Positions 28,102 through 34,969 of a stretch of 35,232 nucleotides of DNA are shown piece after piece (positions within the stretch are counted from its first letter, which is position 1; each line of letters starts with the position of its first letter). A model generated the notes under the pieces. The model was not told where the DNA came from and did no database searches. It was given only the letters and a program-made list of their open reading frames with translations. The position numbers were made by a program, and so were the translations under genes. Source of the DNA: Terriglobales bacterium (GTDB lineage Bacteria; Acidobacteriota; Terriglobia; Terriglobales; Acidobacteriaceae); contig JACPNP010000009.1 of NCBI GenBank assembly GCA_016185365.1, positions 1 through 35,232 on the forward strand. Direction: 5' to 3'.

Positions 28102-28827
28102 ATGTCTTCTCTCGACATTCTCGCCATCGCCGCCCACCGGGACGACGTCGAACAGACCTGCGGCGGCACTCTACTGCGCATGGCCGAACGCGGCCGGCGG
28201 ACCGGCGTCCTCGACCTCACTCAGGGGGAACTCGGCACGCGCGGCAGTGCCGAGAGTCGTGCCGCCGAAGCGGCGGACGCGGCCCGCATCCTCAAAGCCG
28301 GCTGGCGACACGCGCTTGATATTCCCGACGGCCGTGTGGAAAATACCTACGAGAATCGCCTCAAGGTCGCGCGCATCATCCGCGAGCAGAAGCCACGCGT
28401 CGTCATCCTGCCTTACTGGAAGGGCCGACATCCCGACCACTACACCTGCGCCACGCTCGGCTATGAAGCCTGTTTTCTAGCCGGCCTGAAGAGACTCAAG
28501 ACCCATGAGGGCGACACCGCCGCGCCCCATCGGCCCTTTAAGATCGTCTACGCCACCCTGTATTACGACATCCGGCCAACCTTCGTGGTGGACATCACCG
28601 CGCAGTTCGAGGCCAAGCTGGCATCCATCCTTGCTTACAAGGAACAGTTCTCTGACCAGGCCGCCGGCAGCGGCGACTTCCCCGCGCACGCCGAGATCCG
28701 CGACCGCGTCTCTTCCATGGCCGCCTACTACGGGATGTTGGCCGGCGTGAAGTTCGCCGAACCGTTCATACAGAAAGAAGTCGGGCTCGTGGACGACTTG
28801 CTCGCCATTCCCGTCAGATCCATCTGA
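28102..28827 (+). CDS. bshB1: bacillithiol biosynthesis deacetylase BshB1
   Basis: The 241-residue PIG-L/LmbE-family zinc deacetylase removes the acetyl group from N-acetylglucosaminyl malate in bacillithiol synthesis. Seen: SLDILAIAAHRDDVEQTCGGTL with the zinc ligands His12 and Asp15, DLTQGELGTRGS, RPHxV-like KPRVVILPYW, then GRHPDHYTCATL with the later metal His. The usual AHPDD reads AHRDD here. ATG 28102 is used; a TTG at 28093 overlaps the previous stop and is also possible. The last 100 bp overlap the 3' end of the convergent protease-like gene. Low-molecular-weight thiol function is inferred from the family; bshA and bshC are not in the window. Confidence 0.87.
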   Translation: MSSLDILAIAAHRDDVEQTCGGTLLRMAERGRRTGVLDLTQGELGTRGSAESRAAEAADAARILKAGWRHALDIPDGRVENTYENRLKVARIIREQKPRVVILPYWKGRHPDHYTCATLGYEACFLAGLKRLKTHEGDTAAPHRPFKIVYATLYYDIRPTFVVDITAQFEAKLASILAYKEQFSDQAAGSGDFPAHAEIRDRVSSMAAYYGMLAGVKFAEPFIQKEVGLVDDLLAIPVRSI

Positions 28828-30293
28828 CAGATCTTGCGCAGGATGAAACCACTCCTCTGCCGCATCGCCCAGATCGGCGCGGCGATTCGCAGACCCAGCT
28901 CACGGCCGCGGTACGCCGCCGCTTTGCGTTTATCGTCCAGGCTCTTGACCGTGGCCTCGCGCACCTTCGCCGCCACGCCCTCAGGAAAACTCTCCATCGA
29001 GATCACGTACTCGCCTTTGACTTCGACAGACGCCGGCCCCTCATTGGTCTTCCATCCTGCGGCCGACTGCACCGCCTCGGTGTACCGCTGGGCAAACGTT
29101 CTTTCGTAAAAATGCGCGAATTTTTCCGCATCAGCCGCCGTCGCCCAGCGGGTCACCATCACGATGGCGATGTCCTTCGTCAGGGGCGTCGTCACGCCTT
29201 TTCGCTGGGCCGCCACATACATCCCGCCGCGCCACGCCGGCGAGACTTCCTTCTCCATTGACTCATCCTTGAATTGCTTGGCCAGCAGCACCACGTCATA
29301 TTGACCGATCGATCCGATGTCATACCGCTCCCACTCTTTGCCCAGCGCGGACTTCAACTCCGGGACATGCATCGGCGGCAAGATCTCGCTCTTTAAGTAG
29401 GATTCCGGTGTCAGGATGTTCCGCGTGGTCGTGGGCGGGTTCTTCAGCGCGCCCGCGAACGCCCGCTCCTTCCCGCCGGCGGTCAGGAGCGCCGAAAGAA
29501 AACTCAATCCTTCGCGATACGGGAAAAGCGCCGAATCCCTTATCAAGAGCGGCGCGGTCGCGGCCAGCGACCCCGGCTCCAGCGTGTCCATGGTCTTCTT
29601 GAAGTAGTCCACGATGAACGGCGCTTGCGCCACTGTGCGCCCCGCCGGCTGCATGATGTAGTCCAGCATCACCACCACGCCCTGGCCTTCGATCACCGCC
29701 CCGCGCGCGCTTGACTCCTCATCGAACTCGACGTCGAACGAGTCCTCGCCCCGCTTCCGGGCCGCCGCCCGCGCTTCGTCGATCCACTTCTCCAGTCCCA
29801 CGGCCTGGTCTTGCAGCGCATGGGTCAGTTCATGCGCCATCACCGGGCGCTGCGCCTCCGGACTGATCCAATCCAAGAGGAATGCAGTCTTGCGCTTTCC
29901 GTCGTAGTACCCGGCCACCTGCTCCTTGTACATCTTCACCAGGAAACTCTTGAGCTCGAAATCGGGCGGCAACAGCCCCAGCTTCTTCACCACGATCTCG
30001 CTGCGCTCCAGCCGCTTGGCATCCGGGTCGTCGGCGATCCGCTCATTCAGGTAACTCTCTACCTGGGCGCGGCTTGCCATCGACTTTTTGACGGGTTCCT
30101 TGATCGGCAGTCCGGTGTCGTTGCTGGCAAACTCCAGGATCTCATCCAGCGACTTGAAGAGTTCTTCCGCCTCCGCCTGCGTGATTTTCCGGCCCACTTC
30201 AAGTTTCGGCTCGGCCGGCTTGGGCGGCTCCGTCTGGGCGATAGCAATGAGCGATGAGACGACAAGGAGTGCGAGGACCCGAAGAATACGCAT
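28728..30293 (-). CDS. secreted HExxH zinc-protease-like protein
   Basis: The 521-residue protein has a signal peptide (MRILRVLALLVVSSLIAIAQ). The body carries VAGYYDGKRKTAFLL and VMAHELTHALQDQ with the zinc-binding His154-Glu155-x-x-His158; a third ligand may be a Glu in the EEESSARGAVIEGQG-like stretch near residue 200. This resembles the gluzincin-type proteins common in acidobacteria. Export and metal binding are likely. Peptidase activity is inferred from HExxH only. Residues from about 490 are encoded antisense to bshB1 and look unlike a folded domain (SKSSTSPTSF), so the original stop may have been lost. A TATCAT box lies 8 nt before the ATG. Confidence 0.8.
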   Translation of the reverse strand: MRILRVLALLVVSSLIAIAQTEPPKPAEPKLEVGRKITQAEAEELFKSLDEILEFASNDTGLPIKEPVKKSMASRAQVESYLNERIADDPDAKRLERSEIVVKKLGLLPPDFELKSFLVKMYKEQVAGYYDGKRKTAFLLDWISPEAQRPVMAHELTHALQDQAVGLEKWIDEARAAARKRGEDSFDVEFDEESSARGAVIEGQGVVVMLDYIMQPAGRTVAQAPFIVDYFKKTMDTLEPGSLAATAPLLIRDSALFPYREGLSFLSALLTAGGKERAFAGALKNPPTTTRNILTPESYLKSEILPPMHVPELKSALGKEWERYDIGSIGQYDVVLLAKQFKDESMEKEVSPAWRGGMYVAAQRKGVTTPLTKDIAIVMVTRWATAADAEKFAHFYERTFAQRYTEAVQSAAGWKTNEGPASVEVKGEYVISMESFPEGVAAKVREATVKSLDDKRKAAAYRGRELGLRIAAPIWAMRQRSGFILRKICQMDLTGMASKSSTSPTSFCMNGSANFTPANIP

Positions 30294-30301
30294 GATCCCC
30301 T

Positions 30302-30307
30302 ATGATA
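30302..30307 (-). promoter_or_regulatory. -10-like box (TATCAT) of the protease-like gene
   Basis: On the minus strand TATCAT ends 8 nt before ATG 30293. AGGGG lies between, so the leaderless reading is less certain here than at the other starts. Confidence 0.35.
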
Positions 30308-30359
30308 GCCGGATTGGAAACTTCAGTGCGACTCCACGCAGACCTCGTCCCACCTGTTC

Positions 30360-30365
30360 TAAAAT
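30360..30365 (+). promoter_or_regulatory. -10-like box (TAAAAT) of the VOC gene
   Basis: TAAAAT ends 7 nt before ATG 30373, with no ribosome site between. Geometry again predicts a leaderless message. Confidence 0.4.
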
Positions 30366-30372
30366 CTCTGCT

Positions 30373-30753
30373 ATGCCCGCTCTACTCCCAAGACTGGTGC
30401 CCATGGCGCATGTGGCCGATGTCGATCGTTCCATCGAGTTTTATTCCAAGCTTGGGTTCCGGGTGGTCAACACTCTGAAAGACGAGGCGGGCAAGTCTTT
30501 CTTTGCCGGACTCACTCCAGCGCCCGCAGGTTGGGCTGTTCTGATGCTCACCCGCGCCGGTGATCCTGTCATCGCCTCGCAACAGGCCATACTGTTTTAT
30601 CTCTACACCGATGACATTCGCGGTCTGCGCGCCCTTTGGGAGCAACGCGGCATCGAGGTCTCGCCCATCACCCATCCGTTCTATATGGAGAAGGGGGAGA
30701 TGCGTGTTCATGACCCCGACGGCTATTGCCTGCTTGTCGGTCAGACGGAATAA
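30373..30753 (+). CDS. VOC (glyoxalase/bleomycin-resistance fold) protein
   Basis: The 126-residue single vicinal-oxygen-chelate module pair begins PRLVPMAHVADVDRSIEFYSKLGFRV. It ends THPFYMEKGEMRVHDPDGYCLLVGQTE, with the usual metal-site His near residue 13 and the late Asp-Pro-Asp-Gly turn. The superfamily includes glyoxalase I, dioxygenases and bleomycin-binding proteins; sequence alone does not choose among them. ATG 30373 fits the family start. The longer frame beginning at 30088 runs antisense to the protease-like gene and is rejected. It lies 74 bp upstream of the peroxiredoxin-like gene on the same strand. Confidence 0.88.
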   Translation: MPALLPRLVPMAHVADVDRSIEFYSKLGFRVVNTLKDEAGKSFFAGLTPAPAGWAVLMLTRAGDPVIASQQAILFYLYTDDIRGLRALWEQRGIEVSPITHPFYMEKGEMRVHDPDGYCLLVGQTE

Positions 30754-30827
30754 GTGCAACAGGTTCGGACGGACACGGAAAGCGCGGGCTGCGTTTTCGT
30801 AGTAAAGTCTTTCCCGAGGACGCCGCC

Positions 30828-31358
30828 ATGAGATCCGACCTCCGCCCCGGCGAAAAGCTTCCCGACTTCGAGTTGCCCGACCACGATGACCAGCCCACTC
30901 GGCTCTCCAGCTTGATGCGCGGTTTCCCCACCATCGTCGTTTTTTCCCGTGGCTACTATTGACCGAAGGATAAGCGTCAGTTGACGCACTACGTGACCGA
31001 ACTGCAGCCCGAGCTGATCGTCAACTATTGCAAGCTGGTGGTCGTCTCCGTCGACTCGCCCATGCTCTCCCGTGAGGTCCGCGACGGACTCGGCGCCACC
31101 TTCCCTTTCCTCTGCGACGCGGAGAAGAAAGTCATCACCGACTTCGATATCGTCGACTCCACCGACGCCTATCACAGCCCCGTCGCCATCCCTTACACCT
31201 TCGTGCTCGATCGCGACCGCACTATCTTCAAGATCTATAACGGCTGGTGGTACGTCGGCCGGCCTACGGTCGAAGAACTCCGCATGGACCTGCGCGCACT
31301 CCTCGCCCGCCGCCCGGACTGGTGGTATGGCAAATCGGCTCCGCCGTATGCCATGTGA
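30828..31358 (+). CDS. peroxiredoxin-like (AhpC/TSA) protein, probable selenoprotein with Sec45
   Basis: Read straight through one TGA at 30960-30962, the frame gives a complete 176-residue thioredoxin-fold peroxiredoxin-like protein. It starts MRSDLRPGEKLPDFELPDHD with the usual PdFeLpD strand, then PTIVVFSRGYY, then TGA, then PKDKRQLTHYV. In AhpC/TSA_2-type relatives this place reads like FYRGxWCPYC, so the TGA replaces the expected catalytic cysteine. Downstream, VVSVDSPMLSREV, ATFPFLCDAEKKV and PYTFVLDRDRTIFK continue the family with normal codon use and no other stop. A GAGGA ribosome site lies 7 nt before ATG 30828. A hairpin follows the TGA. Peroxide or thiol reduction is the inferred role. 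The alternative is a nonsense-mutated pseudogene. Confidence 0.75.
30960..30987 (+). promoter_or_regulatory. candidate bacterial SECIS element behind TGA codon 45
   Basis: After the TGA comes CCGAAGGATAA, then GCGTC-AGTT-GACGC (30974-30987), a perfect 5-bp stem with a 4-nt loop. The loop begins 17 nt after the TGA and its second base is G. These fit the known bacterial pattern of a small stem-loop directly downstream of UGA that binds SelB. The lower part of the stem is not well paired. Alternative use as a simple chance hairpin cannot be excluded. Confidence 0.55.
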
Positions 31359-31482
31359 TAGCGCGGTCCGGGTCGCTGCGTTGCTCCCGGCCCACCCCGA
31401 CTGATATCGTGTCCCTTCAAGGCCCGCTGGCAATCCACCAGCGTCTGCGCCGCGTACTACCTAAGGTAGAGAAAGGTTGCGG

Positions 31483-32043
31483 GTGATCGGCGCCCATCCC
31501 CAGTCTGGAGCTGCGGACAGCCACCTCATCGCCCGTGTCCGCGCGGGCAGCGAGGAAGCCATGGCGGAGGTGTATGACCGGTACTCTGCCATCGTCTACT
31601 CCGTGGCCTTGCGCGTGCTGGGCGACACCGGCGCCGCCGAAGATGTGATGCAGGAGATTTTTCTCCGCCTCTGGCGCACGCCGGAGCTGTTCGATTCCAA
31701 CCGCGGCAGCTTGGGCGCATGGCTGGCTGTCATCACCCGGCATCGCTCCATCGATCAACTGCGCAAGCGCCGGCCGGAGACGGGATTGGAAGACGTGGTC
31801 GTTTCCGTGGAAGCCCATCTCGAGCGCGAGGTCGACCGTCATCGCTTCCTTGATCGTGTCCGCGCGGTGCTGCGCGCGCTTCCGGATGAGCAACAACGCG
31901 CCATGGAGATGGCCTTCTTTGAAGGCCTGACCCATAGTGAGATCGCGACCCGGACCGGCGAGCCTCTGGGGACCATCAAGACCAGGATCCGCAGCGCCCT
32001 CATTGCGTTGCGTAAGGGCCTGGCGGACACGGTGACCGCATGA
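31483..32043 (+). CDS. ECF RNA polymerase sigma factor
   Basis: The 186-residue sigma-70 family factor is of the extracytoplasmic-function class. Region 2 is EVYDRYSAIVYSVALRVLG, AEDVMQEIFLRLWR and AWLAVITRHRSIDQLRKRR (residues about 30-95). Region 4 is LPDEQQRAMEMAFFEGLTHSEIA, then GTIKTRIRSALIALRKGL with the helix-turn-helix (about 130-182). The start is taken as GTG 31483, with AAAGG 6 nt upstream; TTG 31477 would give two more residues but leaves no room for the ribosome site. It overlaps the anti-sigma gene by 4 bp. The pair resembles SigK/RskA, so release by regulated proteolysis or a membrane signal is likely. Target genes are unknown. Confidence 0.93.
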   Translation: MIGAHPQSGAADSHLIARVRAGSEEAMAEVYDRYSAIVYSVALRVLGDTGAAEDVMQEIFLRLWRTPELFDSNRGSLGAWLAVITRHRSIDQLRKRRPETGLEDVVVSVEAHLEREVDRHRFLDRVRAVLRALPDEQQRAMEMAFFEGLTHSEIATRTGEPLGTIKTRIRSALIALRKGLADTVTA

Positions 32044-32843
32044 GCGAAGGACAAATGACCGGCGATCGCTACACCGAGGACCTGCCCATGTACGTGCTCG
32101 GCGAATTGGACCCCGCGCGCGCGCGGGACTTCCACGACCACATCGCCTCCTGCGCTGCGTGCCGCCGTGAGGTCGAGCTCCTGCGGAATGACACGGCCCT
32201 GCTGGCTCTGGCCGCCACCGGTTCCGCGCCCCCCGCCCGTGCCCGGAAGCGCCTGCTCTCGGCGATTGCCAACGAGCCCCACCGTCCTCACCTCATTCCC
32301 GCTCGCCCGCGCTGGTGGTCGTTCGCTCCACTGGTGGCCATGGCGGTGCTGGCCCTGTTCTGCATCATGTTGTGGACTGAGAATCAGGAGGACCGTGAGC
32401 GCCTCGTGACCGTCGAACAGGAGCTGGCCGCTCGGAAGTCTGAGACTGCCGCCCGGGAAAAAGACGCGGCGCGCGCCCGGGAGGTTGTGTCAGCCCTGAC
32501 GGCTCCTGATGCGGCGCATTTCACCCTCGTTGCCGCCCAGACCGGACCGCAACCCACCGGCCGCGTCATCTACGTCCGCGCCAAGGGCCAAGTCTTGTTC
32601 TTTGCCGGCAACTTCGCACCTGCACCTGCCGGCAAGGCGTATGAACTCTGGCTGATCCCCACACAAGGCGCTCCCATCGCCTCGGGCACATTCAAGCCGG
32701 ACGCGCGCGGCTCCGGCTCCATCGTGTTGCCTGCGCTGCCGGTTGGAGTGGATGCCAAGGCGTTCGCCATCACGGTCGAGCCGGAGTCAGGCAGCGCGGC
32801 GCCGACCACCGCGCCCATCCTGGTGGGCACGGCCGCACCCTGA
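32040..32843 (+). CDS. RskA-type anti-sigma factor
   Basis: The 267-residue membrane protein is partner of the preceding sigma factor. The cytoplasmic N-terminus has YVLGELDPARARDF and an anti-sigma zinc motif His-x3-Cys-x2-Cys in HIASCAAC (near residue 34). One transmembrane segment (about residues 92-113, PLVAMAVLALFCIMLW) follows, then a coiled-coil-like Glu/Arg-rich stretch (about 115-150). The periplasmic RskA domain has GRVIYVRAKGQVLFFAGNF and KAYELWLIP. ATG 32040 overlaps the sigma gene's TGA; ATG 32055 is an alternative start. It should hold the sigma factor inactive at the inner membrane until a signal arrives. Confidence 0.9.
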   Translation: MSEGQMTGDRYTEDLPMYVLGELDPARARDFHDHIASCAACRREVELLRNDTALLALAATGSAPPARARKRLLSAIANEPHRPHLIPARPRWWSFAPLVAMAVLALFCIMLWTENQEDRERLVTVEQELAARKSETAAREKDAARAREVVSALTAPDAAHFTLVAAQTGPQPTGRVIYVRAKGQVLFFAGNFAPAPAGKAYELWLIPTQGAPIASGTFKPDARGSGSIVLPALPVGVDAKAFAITVEPESGSAAPTTAPILVGTAAP

Positions 32844-32926
32844 TCGCGCTCCCGGTTATCCACAGGCGCCGATTTCTTCCCGTTGACGCTCTCCGCCACA
32901 GGCCTGAGAATCGAACCATCGGTCCG

Positions 32927-33421
32927 ATGCGAGTCTACCTCTCCGGCGCCATCGAATACGCACCTGGGCATGGTCGCGCTTGGCGCGCCCGCATCACCCC
33001 CGTTCTTGAGTCTCTTGGTCACTCGGTCTACGATCCGGCGCTCGACGCGAAAAAGAATCTTACCGACGAGGAGCTTGCTGATTTTCGCTCTTGGAAAATG
33101 ACGGACCTGCCTCGCTTCCAGCAGGCCGTGCGCAAGATCATCGCCTGGGACCTGGATTGGATCGCTCATCGTACCGATTTCGTTGTCTGCTATTGGGATG
33201 AGCACTGCGGGCGCGGCGCGGGTACTCAGGGCGAGCTGACGTTCGCGCACCGTCAGGACATCCCCGTGTACCTGGTGGCGGGCATGCCGCTGGAACAGAT
33301 CAGCGGTTGGATCCTTGCCTGCAGCACCGAGGTGTTTCAGGATTTTGACGCGCTGCAACAGTATCTTTGCGGCCGCTATGCCATGGCGGCCGTTTTGACG
33401 GAGCCCGGAAAAACATCATGA
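32927..33421 (+). CDS. nucleoside 2-deoxyribosyltransferase-like protein
   Basis: The 164-residue Rossmann-like protein begins [20 protein letters not shown], has a mid-section [18 protein letters not shown], and carries [21 protein letters not shown] around residue 104. That last block holds the Gly-Thr-x-x-Glu pattern of nucleoside deoxyribosyltransferases, the Glu being the likely nucleophile. These enzymes swap or remove bases on deoxyribonucleosides in nucleotide salvage. The 4-bp overlap with thymidine kinase downstream supports a salvage role. The exact reaction, transfer or simple hydrolysis, is not known. An 83-bp gap separates it from the anti-sigma gene. Confidence 0.75.
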   Translation: MRVYLSGAIEYAPGHGRAWRARITPVLESLGHSVYDPALDAKKNLTDEELADFRSWKMTDLPRFQQAVRKIIAWDLDWIAHRTDFVVCYWDEHCGRGAGTQGELTFAHRQDIPVYLVAGMPLEQISGWILACSTEVFQDFDALQQYLCGRYAMAAVLTEPGKTS

Positions 33422-34026
33422 ATTTCGCCAAAGGCAGTTTGGGATGGATCGAGGTCGTATGCGGGCCCATGTTCAGCGGCAAGAGCGAAGAACTCATCCG
33501 CCGCCTGCGCCGCGCGGAGATCGCCCGCCAGCGCGTGCAGATCTTCAAGCCCGCCATCGACGAGCGCTACGCCGAAGACCACATCGTCTCTCATAGTGAC
33601 CTCAAGATCCGCTCGGACGCGGTCCGCAACGCCGCCGAAGTCATGCAGAAGGTGGACCTGCGCACCGAGGTCATCGGCATCGATGAGGTGCAGTTCCTCG
33701 GACCGGAGATGGTGGAGATCGCCGTCCGCCTCGCCGATATGGGCAAGCGCGTCGTCATCGCCGGACTGGATACGGACTACCTCGGCCGCCCCTTCCATCC
33801 TGTCCCGGAATTGCTCGCGATTGCCGACGAGATCACCAAGACCCTGGCCATCTGCATGCAATGCGGCAACCCCGCCAAGCACACCCAGCGCCTGGTGGCG
33901 AAAGAGGATCTGATCGTGGTGGGTGCGGCCGGCATGTACGAAGCGCGTTGCCGCCGTTGCTTCGAGCCGGAACTTGCGCACCGGGAAGCGTTGAAGGAAA
34001 GACCGGAGACGGTCGCGAAGACCTAG
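33418..34026 (+). CDS. tdk: thymidine kinase
   Basis: The 202-residue type II thymidine kinase makes dTMP from thymidine and ATP in the salvage pathway. P-loop [17 protein letters not shown] is at about residues 16-32, DEVQFLG (Walker B-like) near 86, and [14 protein letters not shown] near 118. The zinc site is built from CMQC and CRRC pairs, with KHTQRL as the lasso region. The start at ATG 33418 overlaps the previous gene's stop (ATGA). In-frame sequence upstream to 33367 would lie within that gene. The stop TAG overlaps the stop of the convergent PilZ gene by 4 bp (CTAG region). Confidence 0.94.
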   Translation: MNFAKGSLGWIEVVCGPMFSGKSEELIRRLRRAEIARQRVQIFKPAIDERYAEDHIVSHSDLKIRSDAVRNAAEVMQKVDLRTEVIGIDEVQFLGPEMVEIAVRLADMGKRVVIAGLDTDYLGRPFHPVPELLAIADEITKTLAICMQCGNPAKHTQRLVAKEDLIVVGAAGMYEARCRRCFEPELAHREALKERPETVAKT

Positions 34027-34352
34027 TTCATCATCTTCCGCAGCATCAGCCTCTGTTCCTCGCTGGGGGCGACGAACTTGAGGCCGTAACGGTTCTCCTC
34101 CGCGTGCCGGACCTCGGCATGCAGCTTCACCATCAGGTTGTCCTGCGGCGCCTTCATCTCGATCGAGACCGGCTGGTTGGGATGGAAGAACCCCGCGGTC
34201 AGGATCGACATCCCGCCTTCGCTCACGTCCAGCGTGCGCCCGCCAAAGATGTTGGTCGTGCCCATCTGTGTGGCGATCAGCACCACCGGCACCTCCACGA
34301 ACGCGCGGCGATGCACGCGCTGACGGCTGTAGGCAGGAGGGTTCTCTACCAT
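34023..34352 (-). CDS. PilZ domain protein
   Basis: The 109-residue single-domain PilZ protein has [14 protein letters not shown] near residue 10. This gives the RxxxR c-di-GMP-binding arginines (QRVHRR), and [12 protein letters not shown] near 40 the second (D/N)xSxxG motif. A C-terminal [19 protein letters not shown] strand and helix follow. PilZ proteins bind cyclic di-GMP and adjust motility, exopolysaccharide or other surface functions. Its first 24 codons and upstream sequence lie in an 88-bp tandem duplication, so an earlier copy of the start sits at 34440 but leads into another frame. No convincing ribosome site precedes the ATG. Confidence 0.85.
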   Translation of the reverse strand: MVENPPAYSRQRVHRRAFVEVPVVLIATQMGTTNIFGGRTLDVSEGGMSILTAGFFHPNQPVSIEMKAPQDNLMVKLHAEVRHAEENRYGLKFVAPSEEQRLMLRKMMN

Positions 34353-34456
34353 GTCGTTTGTCCAGAACCACCACAGGCACCTCCACGAACGCGCGGCGAT
34401 GCACGCGCTGGCGGCTGTAGGCAGGAGGGTTCTCTACCATGTCGTTTGTCCAGAAC
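34281..34456. repeat. 88-bp tandem direct duplication over the PilZ gene start
   Basis: 34281-34368 and 34369-34456 are identical except for two bases (34287 C vs 34375 A; 34323 A vs 34411 G). The unit spans the PilZ ATG, 24 codons downstream and 16 bp upstream. Because 88 is not a multiple of three, the outer copy (ATG at 34440) cannot be read into the PilZ gene in frame. It looks recent. Confidence 0.9.
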
Positions 34457-34468
34457 CGGAAGTTCAGG

Positions 34469-34513
34469 TTGCTATACAAGATAACCTCTCTTCGCCCATT
34501 TTGCCTATAGCAA
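34469..34513. repeat. 8-bp inverted repeat TTGCTATA/TATAGCAA upstream of the PilZ locus
   Basis: TTGCTATA at 34469-34476 and TATAGCAA at 34506-34513 with a 29-bp AT-richer spacer. Read on the minus strand it lies just beyond the duplicated PilZ start and could hold its promoter or an operator. The spacing gives no decisive promoter match. Confidence 0.4.
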
Positions 34514-34677
34514 ATGGCCAATATCCGCCCCGTCCAACGTTTACAACAAAGGCACCTGTCGCGCGCATTTTTCTGATTCCTGTTTCGGATTCCGAACAGA
34601 CACTGCTCCCGAATTGGCATTATTCGACCAGAACCCTCTTAAGGTCGTCTTTCAAGCCTCTTTACCCTTGTGATTGT

Positions 34678-34845
34678 GTGGCACAGAAGCCTGCCCTGAG
34701 CGAAGCCGAAGGGCCCTCGGCTGTGCTGACCTTCAACCATGTGGCACAGCCGTCCTCGGCTGTGCTGACCTTCAACCGTGTGGCACAGCCGCCCTCGGCT
34801 GTGCTGACCTTCAACCATGTGGCACAGCCGTCCTCGGCTGTGCAA
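34678..34845. repeat. four head-to-tail GTGGCACAG palindromes
   Basis: Copies start at 34678 (with the 24-bp loop module, 63 bp), 34741, 34780 (39 bp each) and 34819 (ending at TGTGC). The first three share the trailer TGACCTTCAACC. An open frame runs through the array and yields a repeated AQPSSAVLTFNHV peptide, but it has no gene-like start or homology. Confidence 0.85.
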
Positions 34846-34884
34846 GCACCTGTCCATTCCTCCGAGAAAAACGTGAGTTCCGCT

Positions 34885-34957
34885 GTACCGCCGGCGCCTG
34901 CCCAGAGCGAAGTCGAATGGGTCTCGCCGGCTGTGGCGAGGGCGTCTCGCCCTCGCT
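34885..34957. repeat. GCCGGCG palindrome with inserted loop module and second hairpin
   Basis: Left arm GTACCGCCGGCG, then the module CCTGCCCAGAGCG...TCGAATGGG, then TCTCGCCGGC and a GGCGAGGGCG/CGCCCTCGC hairpin. Compared with the uninterrupted copies at 9773 and 15935, the module sits exactly in the loop. Confidence 0.8.
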
Positions 34958-34969
34958 ACACACTAACCC

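Noticed and set aside
30088-30372. In-frame upstream extension of the VOC protein
   Set aside because: It runs antisense to the 5' end of the protease-like gene, and the VOC fold starts normally at ATG 30373.
30828-30962. Reading the first half of the peroxiredoxin-like gene as a 44-residue small protein
   Set aside because: It stops in the middle of a conserved fold just before the active site, and the continuation lies in the same frame. A Sec codon or, less likely, a nonsense mutation explains it better.
34678-34845. Regular repeats that could be taken for a CRISPR array
   Set aside because: Units are adjacent palindromes with no unique spacers and there are no cas genes; the same units occur singly elsewhere.
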